From Jimgerdemannia flammicorona (taxonomy: Eukaryota; Mucoromycota; Endogonomycetes; Endogonales; Endogonaceae): DNA of 18,730 nt. The stretch covers positions 1 through 18,730 of the forward strand of contig RBNI01002375.1 of the NCBI GenBank assembly GCA_003990745.1. The letters run 5' to 3'. A program made the position numbers and the translations under genes. Below the pieces are notes generated by a model that ran no database searches, was not told the DNA's origin, and was given only the letters and a program-made list of their open reading frames with translations. Shown piece after piece: positions 1 to 8,374 of the stretch. How positions within the stretch are numbered: position 1 is the first letter of the stretch; each line of letters starts with the position of its first letter.

Positions 1-522
1 GGTTATATCATAGACTGGCTCCACTGCAAAGTTGCATTAAGAGACTAGCTTGTAGCAAGATTCCTTAAGACTATTTGAGAATACAGATAACTAGAATTCT
101 TCAGACTTATCTGACAAGTGAACCAAAAATGTAGTGGCTTATTCTTTAAGCAGCAGATTTCTCTTCAAAAGGTGGTAAAGTTCTTCCTTGAACTTTGGCA
201 GCAAATCTTCAGACTTATCTGGCAAGCAAACCAATCAATCTTTGTATTAAAAAGTAGACTGAAGTGAGAATAAGGGGACTAATGCTCAATCTTTAGAGGC
301 TTCTTTAGTTTGTACTTCAATTCAGACTCTTCTTTGTATCAGAAAGTGGACCAGAGTGGAAATGGCAAAGCTCACAATCTCCTAGTAGTGACTTTAGAGC
401 AGACATTTCTCCTAAGTATTATAATCCAATTCCTTTAGGATCAAGTAGCTTTTGGCAGATATATCTCTTGAAGTATAGTAGGCAGACCTGTCTTTTGCTT
501 TGGATTCAATTTTGGACTGAGG

Positions 523-528
523 TTTATT
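523..528 (-). terminator. AATAAA polyadenylation signal in LTR of element A
   Basis: TTTATT on the plus strand gives AATAAA on the minus strand, just downstream of the TATA-like box in the same LTR. The spacing fits an LTR R region. Confidence 0.45.
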
Positions 529-541
529 CACTCTTATCTCT

Positions 542-554
542 GGGGTATTTTATA
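542..554 (-). promoter_or_regulatory. TATA-like box in LTR of element A
   Basis: On the minus strand this reads TATAAAATACCCC. It lies about 230 bases into the LTR and a short distance before an AATAAA signal, the usual order for an LTR promoter and RNA end. Transcription of this copy is not implied. Confidence 0.5.
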
Positions 555-785
555 CAGTTGTAGTTGCTACTAGTTACTACATTACTAACTATAGATTGCT
601 AACTATAGCAAGTGTTCCTAAGGATACAGTATACCTGGAGGGTACAGGTAAACATACTGTTTCTGGTATCTTTGGCTAAATATACAGATTGGCACAGTAA
701 AGCAGTCTTGGTTGCTTAGTGTACTAGATATAGTATATGGCTAATTTATGATTTCAGCAGTGCAATTCTATTGCTCATCACATCA

Positions 786-798
786 GCCCCCACTAAAG
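786..798 (-). other. Polypurine tract of Gypsy element A
   Basis: The minus strand reads CTTTAGTGGGGGC immediately before the TGATG start of the LTR. A short G-run next to the 3' LTR is where plus-strand DNA synthesis is primed in LTR retrotransposons. The tract is interrupted by pyrimidines, possibly through decay. Confidence 0.6.
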
Positions 799-834
799 AA
801 TAGTCTGTCCTCAGATAATCCTTTAGTCATTATT

Positions 835-1137
835 CTAATGTGCATAAGTATCTTCAGCATCAATATCTGAACTGGTATCTTCATTTGGATCAGAGTTACC
901 CCATCTAACAGGTTCTTCTTCTTCCTCTGAAAACAGGATTTCAACATGGTTAATGATACTCCAGTAAGTAGCAGGATTTATGTTTTGGATATTATTTAGG
1001 AGAAATTGTGCTTGTATCAATACTGGGACATTCTGTTTGTAGATTGTATACAATCTGTCTACAGCAGTGGTATTTTTCTGAGTAAGACCAGTAGAGTTTC
1101 TGATGTAGGTTAGGTCTACTGCTGGGAGGTTCTGCAA
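835..1137 (-). pseudogene. Acidic tail downstream of integrase, element A
   Basis: A 100-residue open stretch lies between the integrase C-terminal module and the polypurine tract. It ends in an acidic segment with a run of five Glu followed by several Asp/Glu residues near the stop. No known domain is visible: no chromodomain, no transmembrane segment and no signal peptide. It may be the C-terminal tail of Pol separated by frame damage, or a separate small ORF. It reads better than its surroundings in other frames, but no function can be assigned. Confidence 0.4.
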
Positions 1138-1329
1138 CTGTTCTTCAATTGCATAGTAGGCCTGCAGCTAGTGGACTTGCAGTAAATGTCTGGCCAAGGT
1201 GAGGTTCTCTTGATGGGTCTGGATTCACTGAAGAGGGTTTCTGTTGGCTTGTTGAAATTATGGAAGAAAAACTGGGAGTAATTGAAATAAACTTAGGACA
1301 AGGGTCTGGAGGCACTGGTCAATTATCTG

Positions 1330-2400
1330 GTTCATGATAGAGAAGGTATATCTTGAGGCAGTTGATGTATACTAGTGTCCTTAGGGTCCATCTATCTATA
1401 CTTCTTAAATAGATGCTAGTTCCTCTGATGTTGTATACAAGATAAGATCCTTTCCATTTGGGCTCTAGTTTGACAGTAAAATTTATTTCAATCATGTTTC
1501 TCCAAACTAGTACTTGATCTCTAATCTTGATCTTCTGATTCTTCTGTTTCTAGTTATAGTACTTCTTTTATCTTTCTTGGGCTTTGATAATCTGAGCTCA
1601 GGCTTAATTACATAACTGTTCTGCCTTCTTGAGGAGGTCTCCAAGATTCTCATGGTCAGTAGTTTTGGTTTTCTTAACAAATATCATTTCAAATGGCTTT
1701 TGTTTGGTGGAGGCAGCAGGAGTGTTCTGAATTTCCCATAGGATCTCAGATAAACAGAGATTCTAGTTGATAGAATTGACTCAGGCAAGTCTCTTCTTGA
1801 TGGTCTGATTCATTCTTTCAGTCATACTATTGGTCTGAGGGTAGTATGATATGGTCTATTTGAGATGGATATTGTGAATTTGGACTTATGTTGTTGATGA
1901 ATTCCATGCCTTGGTCAGAGGTAAGTTCTTCTGAGGGTCCATATCTGAGTGTGAGTCTATGGAGAAGGCCTACAATGGTCAGGACATCTGCAATTTCTAT
2001 TGGAAAAGCCTTGGACCACTTGGTCAGATGTTCTACAAATATAAGAATGTACTTGTTTCTACTTAGTATAACTGGTAAAGGTCCAATTACATCTACTCCC
2101 CATCTCTGAAAGATATTATCTGGTGGTGCAATTAGTTGTAGTGGTGCTTGATAGTTCTTCCTTCTTTGATACTTCTGGCAGGTGTTATATCTCTTGAGTA
2201 TATTCTAGACTTGTATTCTGAGATTAGGCCAATGTTTGTATATTGTTTGCAACTTTTTTTCTATATTTGCTTGTCCTTGGTGGGCTTTCTGATATTCTTT
2301 TCAGATGAGATCTTCTTGTGCCTTGATGGTCTGAGGAGCTTCCTTTAGGGTGTAGTTCCTTAAGACACCCTTCTTCTGGTTCATTGAGGCTGGTGGGAAA
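1330..2400 (-). pseudogene. Integrase domain, element A (frame-shifted)
   Basis: This part would insert the element's cDNA into chromosomes. The zinc-binding module is visible near 2160-2200 as a Cys with a following CQKYQ stretch. The catalytic core shows VDVIGPLP with the first Asp, then SDQGMEF with the second Asp (1901-1919), then TERMNQTIKK with the catalytic Glu (1817-1819). So the D,D,E triad is present, but the second Asp and the Glu are in different frames, which places an indel between about 1830 and 1900. A C-terminal GPY/F-like module reads EPKWKGSYLVYNIRGTS near 1400-1460, with Ser where Pro is usual. Several stops interrupt it. It is clearly a Ty3/Gypsy integrase and not functional. 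Confidence 0.85.
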
Positions 2401-2990
2401 GTACATCAATATTGTTGTGAGCTTTCCCTGCTTTGTGGATGATAGTGATTTTGTAATCCTGAAGGATAAGAATCTAGCAGGCTAGGATTCTGGTAGGTTT
2501 CTTATAGTTGAATAGTCATTTGAGGGCTACATGGTCTGTAATCAGAGTGAATCTTTTTCTGATAAGGTAATGCTTGAACAGGGTGACTGTCCATATGACT
2601 GCAAGGTATTCCAGTTTGGTGCTACCATAGTTCATCTGCTGCTGATTGGTAGCTTGGCTTGTATAAGCTATCATATAATATTATTAGTCAGGTCTCTCTT
2701 GGGCTAAAACTGCTCCTAGGCTATCTTTGGAAGTATTTGTGTATAAGATGAATGGCTTTTATAGATTGGGGTACACAAGAATTGATGCTGTGGTCATGCA
2801 GTTCTTGAGTTCTTTGAAGGCTTTCTCTTGTAATTCTGTCTATTTGTAAGATACTCCTTTCTTGAGAAGGACTTGGATTGGAATAGTGATTTGAGTGAAG
2901 TCTTTGATAAACCTTCTGTAGTAGGATACTAGTATCAGGAATGACAGTGTTTTCTTTGGGGTCTTGAGTACTGGCCAATTGTTGATCTTC
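2400..2990 (-). pseudogene. RNase H domain, element A
   Basis: RNase H removes the RNA strand after cDNA synthesis. It follows the RT in the same frame. Recognisable pieces are FILYTNTSKDSLGAVLAQ, NYGSTKLEYLAVIW and LITDHVALK, in the order of Ty3/Gypsy RNase H, then a HKAGKAHN stretch equivalent to the tether before integrase. In the first motif the expected catalytic Asp is Asn (codon 2735-2737), a G-to-A change on the coding strand. Stops occur between the motifs. The domain is dead by both criteria. Confidence 0.82.
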
Positions 2991-3810
2991 TCAGTTTTCT
3001 TTGGGTCTATATGGGTTCCTTTCTTTGAAACTATGAATTCAAGGAATTCAAGTTTCTATTTCTCAAAGTAGTATTTCTTTGCATTGAGTCTCAGGTGGTT
3101 CTTGCAGGTGAGCTTGAAAAATTCTTCTAGGTGGTACAGGTGTTCTTCAAAATTTGCTGAATAGATGTTGGAATTATCTATGTATACAATCAGGCAGTAG
3201 TGGATCAAGGGGGCATAGACTGAATTCATCATTCTCTGAAAGGTAGAGGGTGTATTGCAAATTCCAAAGGGTATTCAAAGGTATTTAAACAGTTTTCCTA
3301 GAGCAAGGAAGGCTGTCTTTTGAATGTCTTTGAGGTCCATGGGAATCTTATAAAATCCTGCAAAAAGGTCCATATTGCTGAAGTATCTAATATCTTATAA
3401 CTGATCCAAAAAGTCATTGATTCTGGGCAAAGGATAGGTATCCTTTTCAGTGACTGAATTGAGTTTTCTATAATCTACACAGAGTCTCCATCCTCTTTTC
3501 TTTGGTACAATAAGTATAGGGCTGGCCCAGGGACTGATAGAGGGTCAGATGACTCCATTGTCTAAAAGTTCCTGAATATACTTCTTTTCAAATATTTTTA
3601 AGTGATGGGGTATTCTATAGGGTTTCTGTCAGATAGATATTATGTTTTCTATATTTATACTGTGGTGATATGATAGATTATATAGCAGGTTGCCATAATT
3701 AGTAGTGAAGATATCTTGATATTTGTTGAGAAGTTCTACTAGTTTTTGTCATTATTGGGGTATCAATTCTTCTCCAATATTGGTGGAAGGCTTTACTGTC
3801 TCCTGGGTCG
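2990..3810 (-). pseudogene. Reverse transcriptase domain, element A (YIDN active site)
   Basis: The domain reads, in one frame with scattered stops, from KYQDIF and QKPYRIPHHLKIFEKKYIQ through [38 protein letters not shown] and IPFGICNTPSTFQRMMN to VYIDNSNIYS. These are the standard Ty3/Gypsy RT blocks. The catalytic YxDD box is YIDN (3173-3184): the second Asp codon has become AAT. One stop lies at a site where Arg is expected (TGA from CGA) before IPFG. The palm-to-thumb order and the downstream RNase H are normal. The identity as Gypsy RT is firm; this copy cannot be active. Confidence 0.92.
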
Positions 3811-3889
3811 CAGAGGGGCCTTTCCTTTCTTCTGGGACCTTTTGCTATTTCCTGATAAGTTTAGTTCATAAACTTCTCTATAAGTTCAG

Positions 3890-4764
3890 TTAAGAAAAGG
3901 CACCAGATGTCCTATGATGGTTCCTTTTGGCAAGATGATGGTTTCTCAACTTTGGTTGGTTGCTCAGGAGTGTACTGGGTTCATCTTATCAGGGAATGTG
4001 TGTCCTTCTATATCCAGGTGTGGGATATCTTCATTGAGTTCAAAGAAAAGGTTTCTGGGGTCAGATTGTGCAAAGATTTCAAAAGTGGTTTGTTCTCCAG
4101 ACTCCAGGATGAGATTCTTGTGCAGTTTGACTGATTGGTGGTATACTTGCTGGGGAACATTTCTCTTAAGATAGTTGACTTGAAGGAGATATACTTTCTT
4201 CTTATCTGAACTTCCAAATCCTTTGGCTTGTCTTATTCCTTCAGTCAGTTCAGAGACTTCTTACAATTGTGGGGTCTTGACCTTCATGAAGACTGCTTAG
4301 GCAATCTTCTGTTCTCTAATGATTCAGTACCATTCTGTACTGCTATTATATAGGATGATCTTGATTTTGCCTATATATCCTGGGTTAATGGTTCCTTCTT
4401 CTATAGTTATCTATTGTCTGGCAAGTTCAGATCTTGAGATCAGTTAGATGTAGGCTTCTTGGGGTAGCTGTATAGCTAGTTCAGTTCTGATTATGAATGT
4501 TTTTCCAGGCTTAATAGATTCATCCTCCAGACTGTAAAGATCATATCTTACATCTTCTGGGTGGGCTTTGGTCAGGGGTTTGGCCTTGAGATATAGCAGG
4601 GCATACTGGGCAATATCCTTGCTAAGTTCAGGCTGTCCTAGGACTGAAGCTCCACAAGCAGAGAGCCTCCAGGCTCTAAGGTTGAGGTGTGACCATCTGG
4701 CTCCAGTAGAGGGGTCTTGGAGATAGTTGATTCCTCTTCTCCCTATAGGGTCTAGGGCTTCCAT
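3890..4764 (-). pseudogene. dUTPase domain of element A, with C-terminal extension
   Basis: dUTPase hydrolyses dUTP to dUMP and keeps uracil out of new DNA. The trimeric-dUTPase motifs appear in order in one frame: DVRYDLYS (motif 1, 4531-4554), LISRSELARQ (motif 2, normally RSGLA), GTINPGYIGKIKI (motif 3), REQKIAQAVF (motif 4) and GFGSSD (motif 5, 4204-4221). The core spans about 4596-4204. It is preceded by about 56 residues with no recognised domain and followed by about 100 more in frame down to about 3900. The catalytic Asp of motif 3 is Asn (4384-4386), and stops fall between motifs 1 and 2 and just after motif 2. It lies between protease and RT, in a different frame from both, so indels flank it or it was read by frameshifting. 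The family call is strong. Confidence 0.87.
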
Positions 4765-5422
4765 GAAGTTGGTAGCATCCTCTACCCATCCTTAGTAGGT
4801 TGTATGTCTGATAAGAGCTAGGATGTCTTCTCCTAAATCATAGATCTTGAGAGTCCTTCTTCCTAACTTCTTGGTTTGACTTTTTCGAATCTGGCCTCTG
4901 TTATCTCCTCTCTTCAAGATGTGGATTGCAATATCATGACTGAGATGAATCTTCTAATGTCTGCAGTCTCAGCAGTCTGGGTATCTTCCATAGTTACAGT
5001 ATCCTGTTGCTCAGAAATGATATTCCCAGTTATTGATTTCTTGTTATCTTGAGAATCAGTATCTATCTTGGTCATAAGTTGGGGGAAGAGTAGACAAGGG
5101 GTATACTTCTGTTCAGGTGAAGAGACCTTGTCCTCTGAATCAACTTTGCAACTTAGTGGTAACTGCTTAGAAGGTAGTTAACTGTGTAACTATATTCAGG
5201 GGTTCTGGTCTCTGGGGTCTCTGTCTCTCCTGTTGGTCTAGTAGATGGCACTGATAGCAGTAGTCTCAGAGAGAGTGAAAGACCATTTTGTATAGACATC
5301 TTCTTAGCTGAAAAGTCCTTTCTTAGTGAGTTTCTTTCTTAGAAATAATGGGGATTATACTGGGTCCTTCTTCTATATTCCAAGGGTCAATTATCTTCAG
5401 GTGGTGTCCAGTGAGGGTCATC
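4765..5422 (-). other. Low-confidence Pol spacer between linker and dUTPase, element A
   Basis: This stretch must be part of the element's polyprotein, but stops occur in all minus-strand frames and no family motif is visible. Near the upstream end one frame gives a Pro/Trp/Arg-containing stretch and another a Lys/Asn-rich one, so the true frame is not resolved. The frame change between linker and dUTPase falls here. Confidence 0.4.
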
Positions 5423-5911
5423 TCAGAGAATGAGTTCAGAGACCTCTTCTTCTTTAGGTGCTTCTTGTTCAGGAACTTCTTGGTCAGGAGCTTCTTCTTC
5501 CTCAGATAATTCTTGTCCCCAAATTGCTTGTACTTCTGCAGCTTTAGCTGCAGGTGTCTCTGGAACATGTCTGCATTTCTTCTTCTTCTGTCTGCTCTCA
5601 GGGCAGGCTGTGCCAGGCGAATTCCTTGTTCTAATAATCTTGGAGGAGTGCTCAGAGCACTTGTATCTCTTGAGGCAGATAGAGCATCCTTTGATTTCTT
5701 CTACAATAGCTCCAATGGTGATGGAGATAGTGTTCTTGGCCCATAAATTGTCTTCTGGCCTGTCATCCACTAGGTTGATTTGGGGATTGAGTCTGGGATC
5801 ATTTCCATCTTCAGATTCCTCTCCCTTTTCTGTAGTAGACTCTTCACTGCTGGCATATTCTTCCTGAATGGTGACCTTCTTCTTCTTCTTTGATTGCTCA
5901 TAGCTGGTCAC
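5423..5911 (-). pseudogene. Lys/Glu-rich Pol linker with Cys cluster, element A
   Basis: A 162-codon open stretch continues in frame from the retropepsin. It starts with a Lys run, passes through an acidic Ser/Glu region, then shows CSICLKRYKCSEH and, 14 residues on, CPESRQKKKKCRH (5573-5686), followed by an Ala/Glu-rich tail with EEEE runs. The spacing is CX2CX5C, then C with Ser three residues later, then C. This resembles a fungal Zn-cluster (CX2CX6C repeated) with one Cys replaced by Ser. I associate such Cys clusters with basidiomycete Gypsy polyproteins, from general knowledge and not a search. Binding of nucleic acid or chromatin is an inference. Confidence 0.6.
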
Positions 5912-6300
5912 CTTAACTCTGTACTTCTTGCCTCAGTAGTCAAACTTGAGTACTTGTTGACTGATATCAACAACTGTATTCATTTCCTTCATCCAGTTGG
6001 TATCAAGAATTATATTATAGATAACAGCTTTAGTGACAACAGCTTTTGGGATAGAGAACTGAATATATCCAAGGGAGATAGTGATGTTTCTTACTTCTCT
6101 AAGAGGTTGAGTTTGGGCTCCATCTGCTACTATGATGCTGAGGTTGAATGGTCCATCAATGGGCCATTGGAGGGTATCTAGGAATCATTTGGCAATAATA
6201 CAGATAGCTACTCCTGTATCTATGAGGATTTTTGCCTTTTGTCCTCCAATATTTCTATATAGGTAAGTGCTGATATGTCTTTCTACAGCTTAGATAGGAA
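5912..6300 (-). pseudogene. Retropepsin-like aspartic protease, element A
   Basis: The protease would cut the Gag-Pol polyprotein. The active-site block reads KAKILIDTGVAICII, with catalytic DTG at 6212-6220 intact and the usual following Ala changed to Val. Downstream come VADGAQTQPLREV, a hydrophobic ISLGYIQFSIPKAVV stretch and IILDTNWMKEMN, which corresponds to the LGxxWL block of Gypsy proteases. An in-frame stop sits shortly after the active site, where Gln or Trp is expected. It shares its frame with the AT-hook-like region before it and the linker after it. Confidence 0.82.
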
Positions 6301-6760
6301 TGGAGGCTGGCTCTTGTTGTGGGATTGGAATTTGGCCAGTGCTAGACCTGGTGGTCCTCAGTAATTTATTTCAGACTCCAGCTAGTATCAGTTGCAGGAA
6401 CTGCAGGAGAGAGACTTCCATCTTGGTCTCTTGAATCTTCTGCCAGACTTCATTATAGATATCTCTGGGTATGGTCTTTGGGGTGTACTTCTTCTTAGGC
6501 TTTGGGACAGCAGGTTCCTATTCTTCTTGTTCTATTTCTTCATCCTCTGGTAGCAACTCATTTGTCTTAGAGACAAAAGGTGAAGGAGTCCAGGGAGGTG
6601 TTTCTATTTGTTCTTCTTTATGTTCTTCATCTTCTTCTTGGATAATCCTTCTGCTGATATTCCTGGATGGTCTTCCTACAGGTCTCTTCCTTTTTCTGCT
6701 GGGTAAACTGTTTTCTAAGTAGTAACCTTGGTAGAGTATAAGTCTAGGTCACTGTAGTCT
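6301..6760 (-). pseudogene. N-terminal Pol region with AT-hook-like motif, element A
   Basis: In the protease frame this region reads a basic stretch SRKRKRPVGRPSR (GRP core, codons within 6662-6691), then a very acidic Glu/Asp segment, then KPKKKYTPKTIPRDIYNEVW, and continues into the protease. RPVGRP with flanking Arg/Lys is close to the AT-hook pattern (Arg-Gly-Arg-Pro core), with Val in place of the first core Arg. The region overlaps the end of the gag frame. Function is unknown. Confidence 0.45.
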
Positions 6761-7112
6761 TCACTGTTGCTTGCTTCTTCAAAATCTTTGACAGGATGAG
6801 CTTTAGTCTTCTTGTACTGAGTGTCATTCCTTTAGTTTGGTAGTTCTGAGTCCCTTCAGTTACTTCTTTTGTTGTTATATTCAGTGGCATAGTGTCTAAA
6901 TTGTCTACAGTAGAAGCATTGAACTTGAGCTCTATCTTGGACAGAGTATCTTCTTTCTTGCTGATAGCTCCTGTTATCTCTGGGTGGGTAACCTTGGCTC
7001 CATTGTAGAGGGTATTCTCTATTGTCTTGATAACTCTGATTTTTGTATATAGTAAGTTTTTCAATCTATCTGATGAAGCTATGAGAATTACTGATAGATT
7101 TGATGTCATCAC
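6715..7112 (-). pseudogene. Gag C-terminus with CCHC zinc knuckle, element A (truncated)
   Basis: Nucleocapsid would bind the element RNA. The frame gives a Gln/Tyr/Arg-rich stretch and then CFYCRQFRHYATEY at about 6877-6918. It matches CX2CX4HX4C with the last Cys changed to Tyr and the Gly before His changed to Arg. An acidic tail ends in TAG at 6715-6717. The Pol frame is one base behind (-1) and is already open upstream of this stop, so gag and pol overlap. On its N-terminal side the frame stays gag-like to about 7085-7112, where the plus-strand element begins. The rest of gag is missing. Confidence 0.7.
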
Positions 7113-7435
7113 CTGGCAACTGCTTTGAACCAGAATACTACAAGAAGAACCACTTCAAGAATCACTACAGAAACCAACCAAGGACAGTTGGCCCAGTACT
7201 AATAGACTTAGATACTATGAACAAAAAGAACACCAAGCTCACCCCTGAAGAAAAAGACTGCCTAAAGAAATCTGGAGTCTGTTTCTTCTATTGTCAAACA
7301 GGACACATTGCAACTAAATATCCTAAGAAGAATAGCGAACCCTCAAAACCAGTCACCATGTTGTCCAAAGACACATCTGTCAACCCCACCACCAGTAAGC
7401 CCAAGCTCAAGATCAAGAAGCTTCACCTAAAGACT
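7100..7435 (+). pseudogene. Gag C-terminus with CCHC zinc knuckle, element B (truncated)
   Basis: The start of this open frame is not a true start: the N-terminal part of gag is absent. A basic Asn/His/Arg-rich stretch leads to VGPVLIDLDTMN, the 'MDxDAM'-like segment common before the zinc knuckle in fungal Gypsy Gag, then KLTPEEKDCLKKSGVC. The knuckle at 7280-7321 reads CFFYCQTGHIATKY. Aligned to CX2CX4HX4C, the second and last Cys positions are both Tyr (TGT to TAT). A Lys/Pro/Ser-rich spacer of about 35 residues then joins the dUTPase in the same frame. Confidence 0.78.
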
Positions 7436-7816
7436 CAGGTCCCTCAATATCAAACTGAAGGAGCCATTGATCTTGACCTATACTCAGTCAAACAAGTCAC
7501 TATTCCAGTCAAGGGTCAAACTCTGATGCCTACTGGAATTGCAGTTCAATGTCCTGAAGGACATTATGCTAGAATTGCACCACAATCAGGACTCAGTGTC
7601 AAACATCATTTAGATATAGGTGCTGGTATCATTGATCCAGACTTTTGAGGACAAGTTCAAGTCTTGCTTGTCAACCAGAAGAACCAAGACTACACAGTTA
7701 AAGAAGGAGACCAAGTCATGCAAATGATCCTAGAAAAAGCCAGTCAGCTCAAGATTACAGAAGTCCAAGAACTCTCTGAAACCAAATGAGATCAAAAGGG
7801 GTTTGGCAGTACTGAT
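7436..7816 (+). pseudogene. dUTPase domain of element B, between nucleocapsid and protease
   Basis: All five trimeric-dUTPase motifs appear in one frame: GAIDLDLYS (motif 1, 7460-7486), RIAPQSGLS (motif 2), GAGIIDPDF followed by a stop and GQVQVLLVN (motif 3), GDQVMQMIL (motif 4) and GFGSTD (motif 5, 7799-7816). The motif 3 catalytic Asp is kept. Damage is limited: motif 2 has Gln for the usual Arg, a TGA at 7646-7648 replaces the Arg of the DYRG pattern, and another TGA replaces the Arg before motif 5. All three fit loss of a CpG in an Arg codon. The domain would limit dUTP during cDNA synthesis. It is fused in frame between zinc knuckle and protease, the same order (NC, dUTPase, PR) as in betaretroviruses. 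Confidence 0.9.
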
Positions 7817-7849
7817 CAAGCAATAAGTCTTAGTGAAAATTGAGCTCAA

Positions 7850-8180
7850 GCTATACTCATTTTCAAAGGCCTAGTCAAAGGAAAAGAAGTTTAAGTACTT
7901 ATAGACAGCAGAGCTGCAGAGAACTTCATCAATTAGAATCTCATCAAAAGCCTCAAGATTCTTACCAAGCCTGCACCCAAGAATAATAGTATAGTTACTA
8001 TAGATAGTACTCTATACTCCATTGAGTTAATTGCTGCCAAACTGCCCATCAAGATCCAGAAATATTGGAAATGAGTAGACTTTGAGGTTGTACCACTAGG
8101 AGATCATGACCTGATCTTAGGAAAACTCTGGCTTATGAAACACAACCCAGATATTGATTGGTATAAGAATAAAGTCACCT
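7850..8180 (+). pseudogene. Retropepsin-like aspartic protease, element B
   Basis: The protease follows the dUTPase in frame. Its active site reads VLIDSRAAENFIN, a DSGA-type site in which Gly has become Arg (AGA at 7910-7912); the catalytic Asp at 7904-7906 is kept. The C-terminal block DHDLILGKLWLMKHNPDIDW (about 8105-8163) matches the LGxxWLxxxNPxIDW signature of Gypsy proteases. Stops at 7892 and nearby fall where Gln is likely. No frameshift separates it from the RT. Confidence 0.83.
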
Positions 8181-8374
8181 TACTTCAAGATAGAGTCAAC
8201 ATTACAATCAAGATAGATAAGACTATGAGCAAGACCCAGATTGCAACACTGTCAGCTATATAGTACAAGAAAGCACTCAAGAAGGCAATGTATGTCTTTA
8301 TTGTAATGATCTGCACCAAGAAACAAGACAAGAGACTATTAGTTAATGAAAGCATCAAGCTACTGCTAGAAGAA

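Larger units (their letters stand above)
1..785 (-). repeat. 3' LTR of Gypsy element A (left end possibly outside window)
   Basis: This stretch lies directly after the element's polypurine tract and begins on the minus strand with TGATGTGATGAGC. It carries a TATA-like box (542-554) followed 14 bases later on the minus strand by AATAAA (523-528), as expected for U3/R of an LTR. Only one LTR of this element is in the window, so the far end cannot be set by comparison and may lie left of position 1. Two imperfect repeat pairs lie in the downstream part: 96-126 with 206-233, and 241-270 with 333-362. Confidence 0.65.
1..7100 (-). mobile_element. Degraded Ty3/Gypsy LTR retrotransposon A with dUTPase, 5' end missing
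   Basis: Read on the minus strand this is a Ty3/Gypsy element with domain order zinc knuckle, retropepsin, linker, dUTPase, RT, RNase H, integrase, polypurine tract and LTR. RT before integrase gives the Gypsy order. The reading frame changes several times: gag in one frame, protease and linker in a second, dUTPase back in the first, RT and RNase H in the second, integrase core in the third, integrase C-terminus again in the second. Stop codons are common. The element is therefore an inactive fossil. Its gag N-terminus and 5' LTR are absent because it abuts a second element of opposite orientation near 7100. I saw no chromodomain after the integrase. CpG is almost absent. Confidence 0.88.

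Noticed and set aside
835..1137. Envelope-like third ORF of element A
   Set aside because: No signal peptide, transmembrane segment or glycosylation-rich region is visible; it is short and acidic.
4008..4217. 69-codon minus-strand ORF as a separate gene
   Set aside because: It is out of frame with the dUTPase C-terminal extension, which gives the more protein-like reading over the same bases.
5430..5867. 145-codon plus-strand frame, Ser-rich
   Set aside because: It is the shadow of the acidic Cys-cluster linker on the minus strand; the Ser runs mirror Glu codons.
7436..7816. Exogenous or endogenous retrovirus as source of the dUTPase element
   Set aside because: RT, integrase with GPY/F module and chromodomain are those of Ty3/Gypsy chromoviruses; no envelope gene is present.
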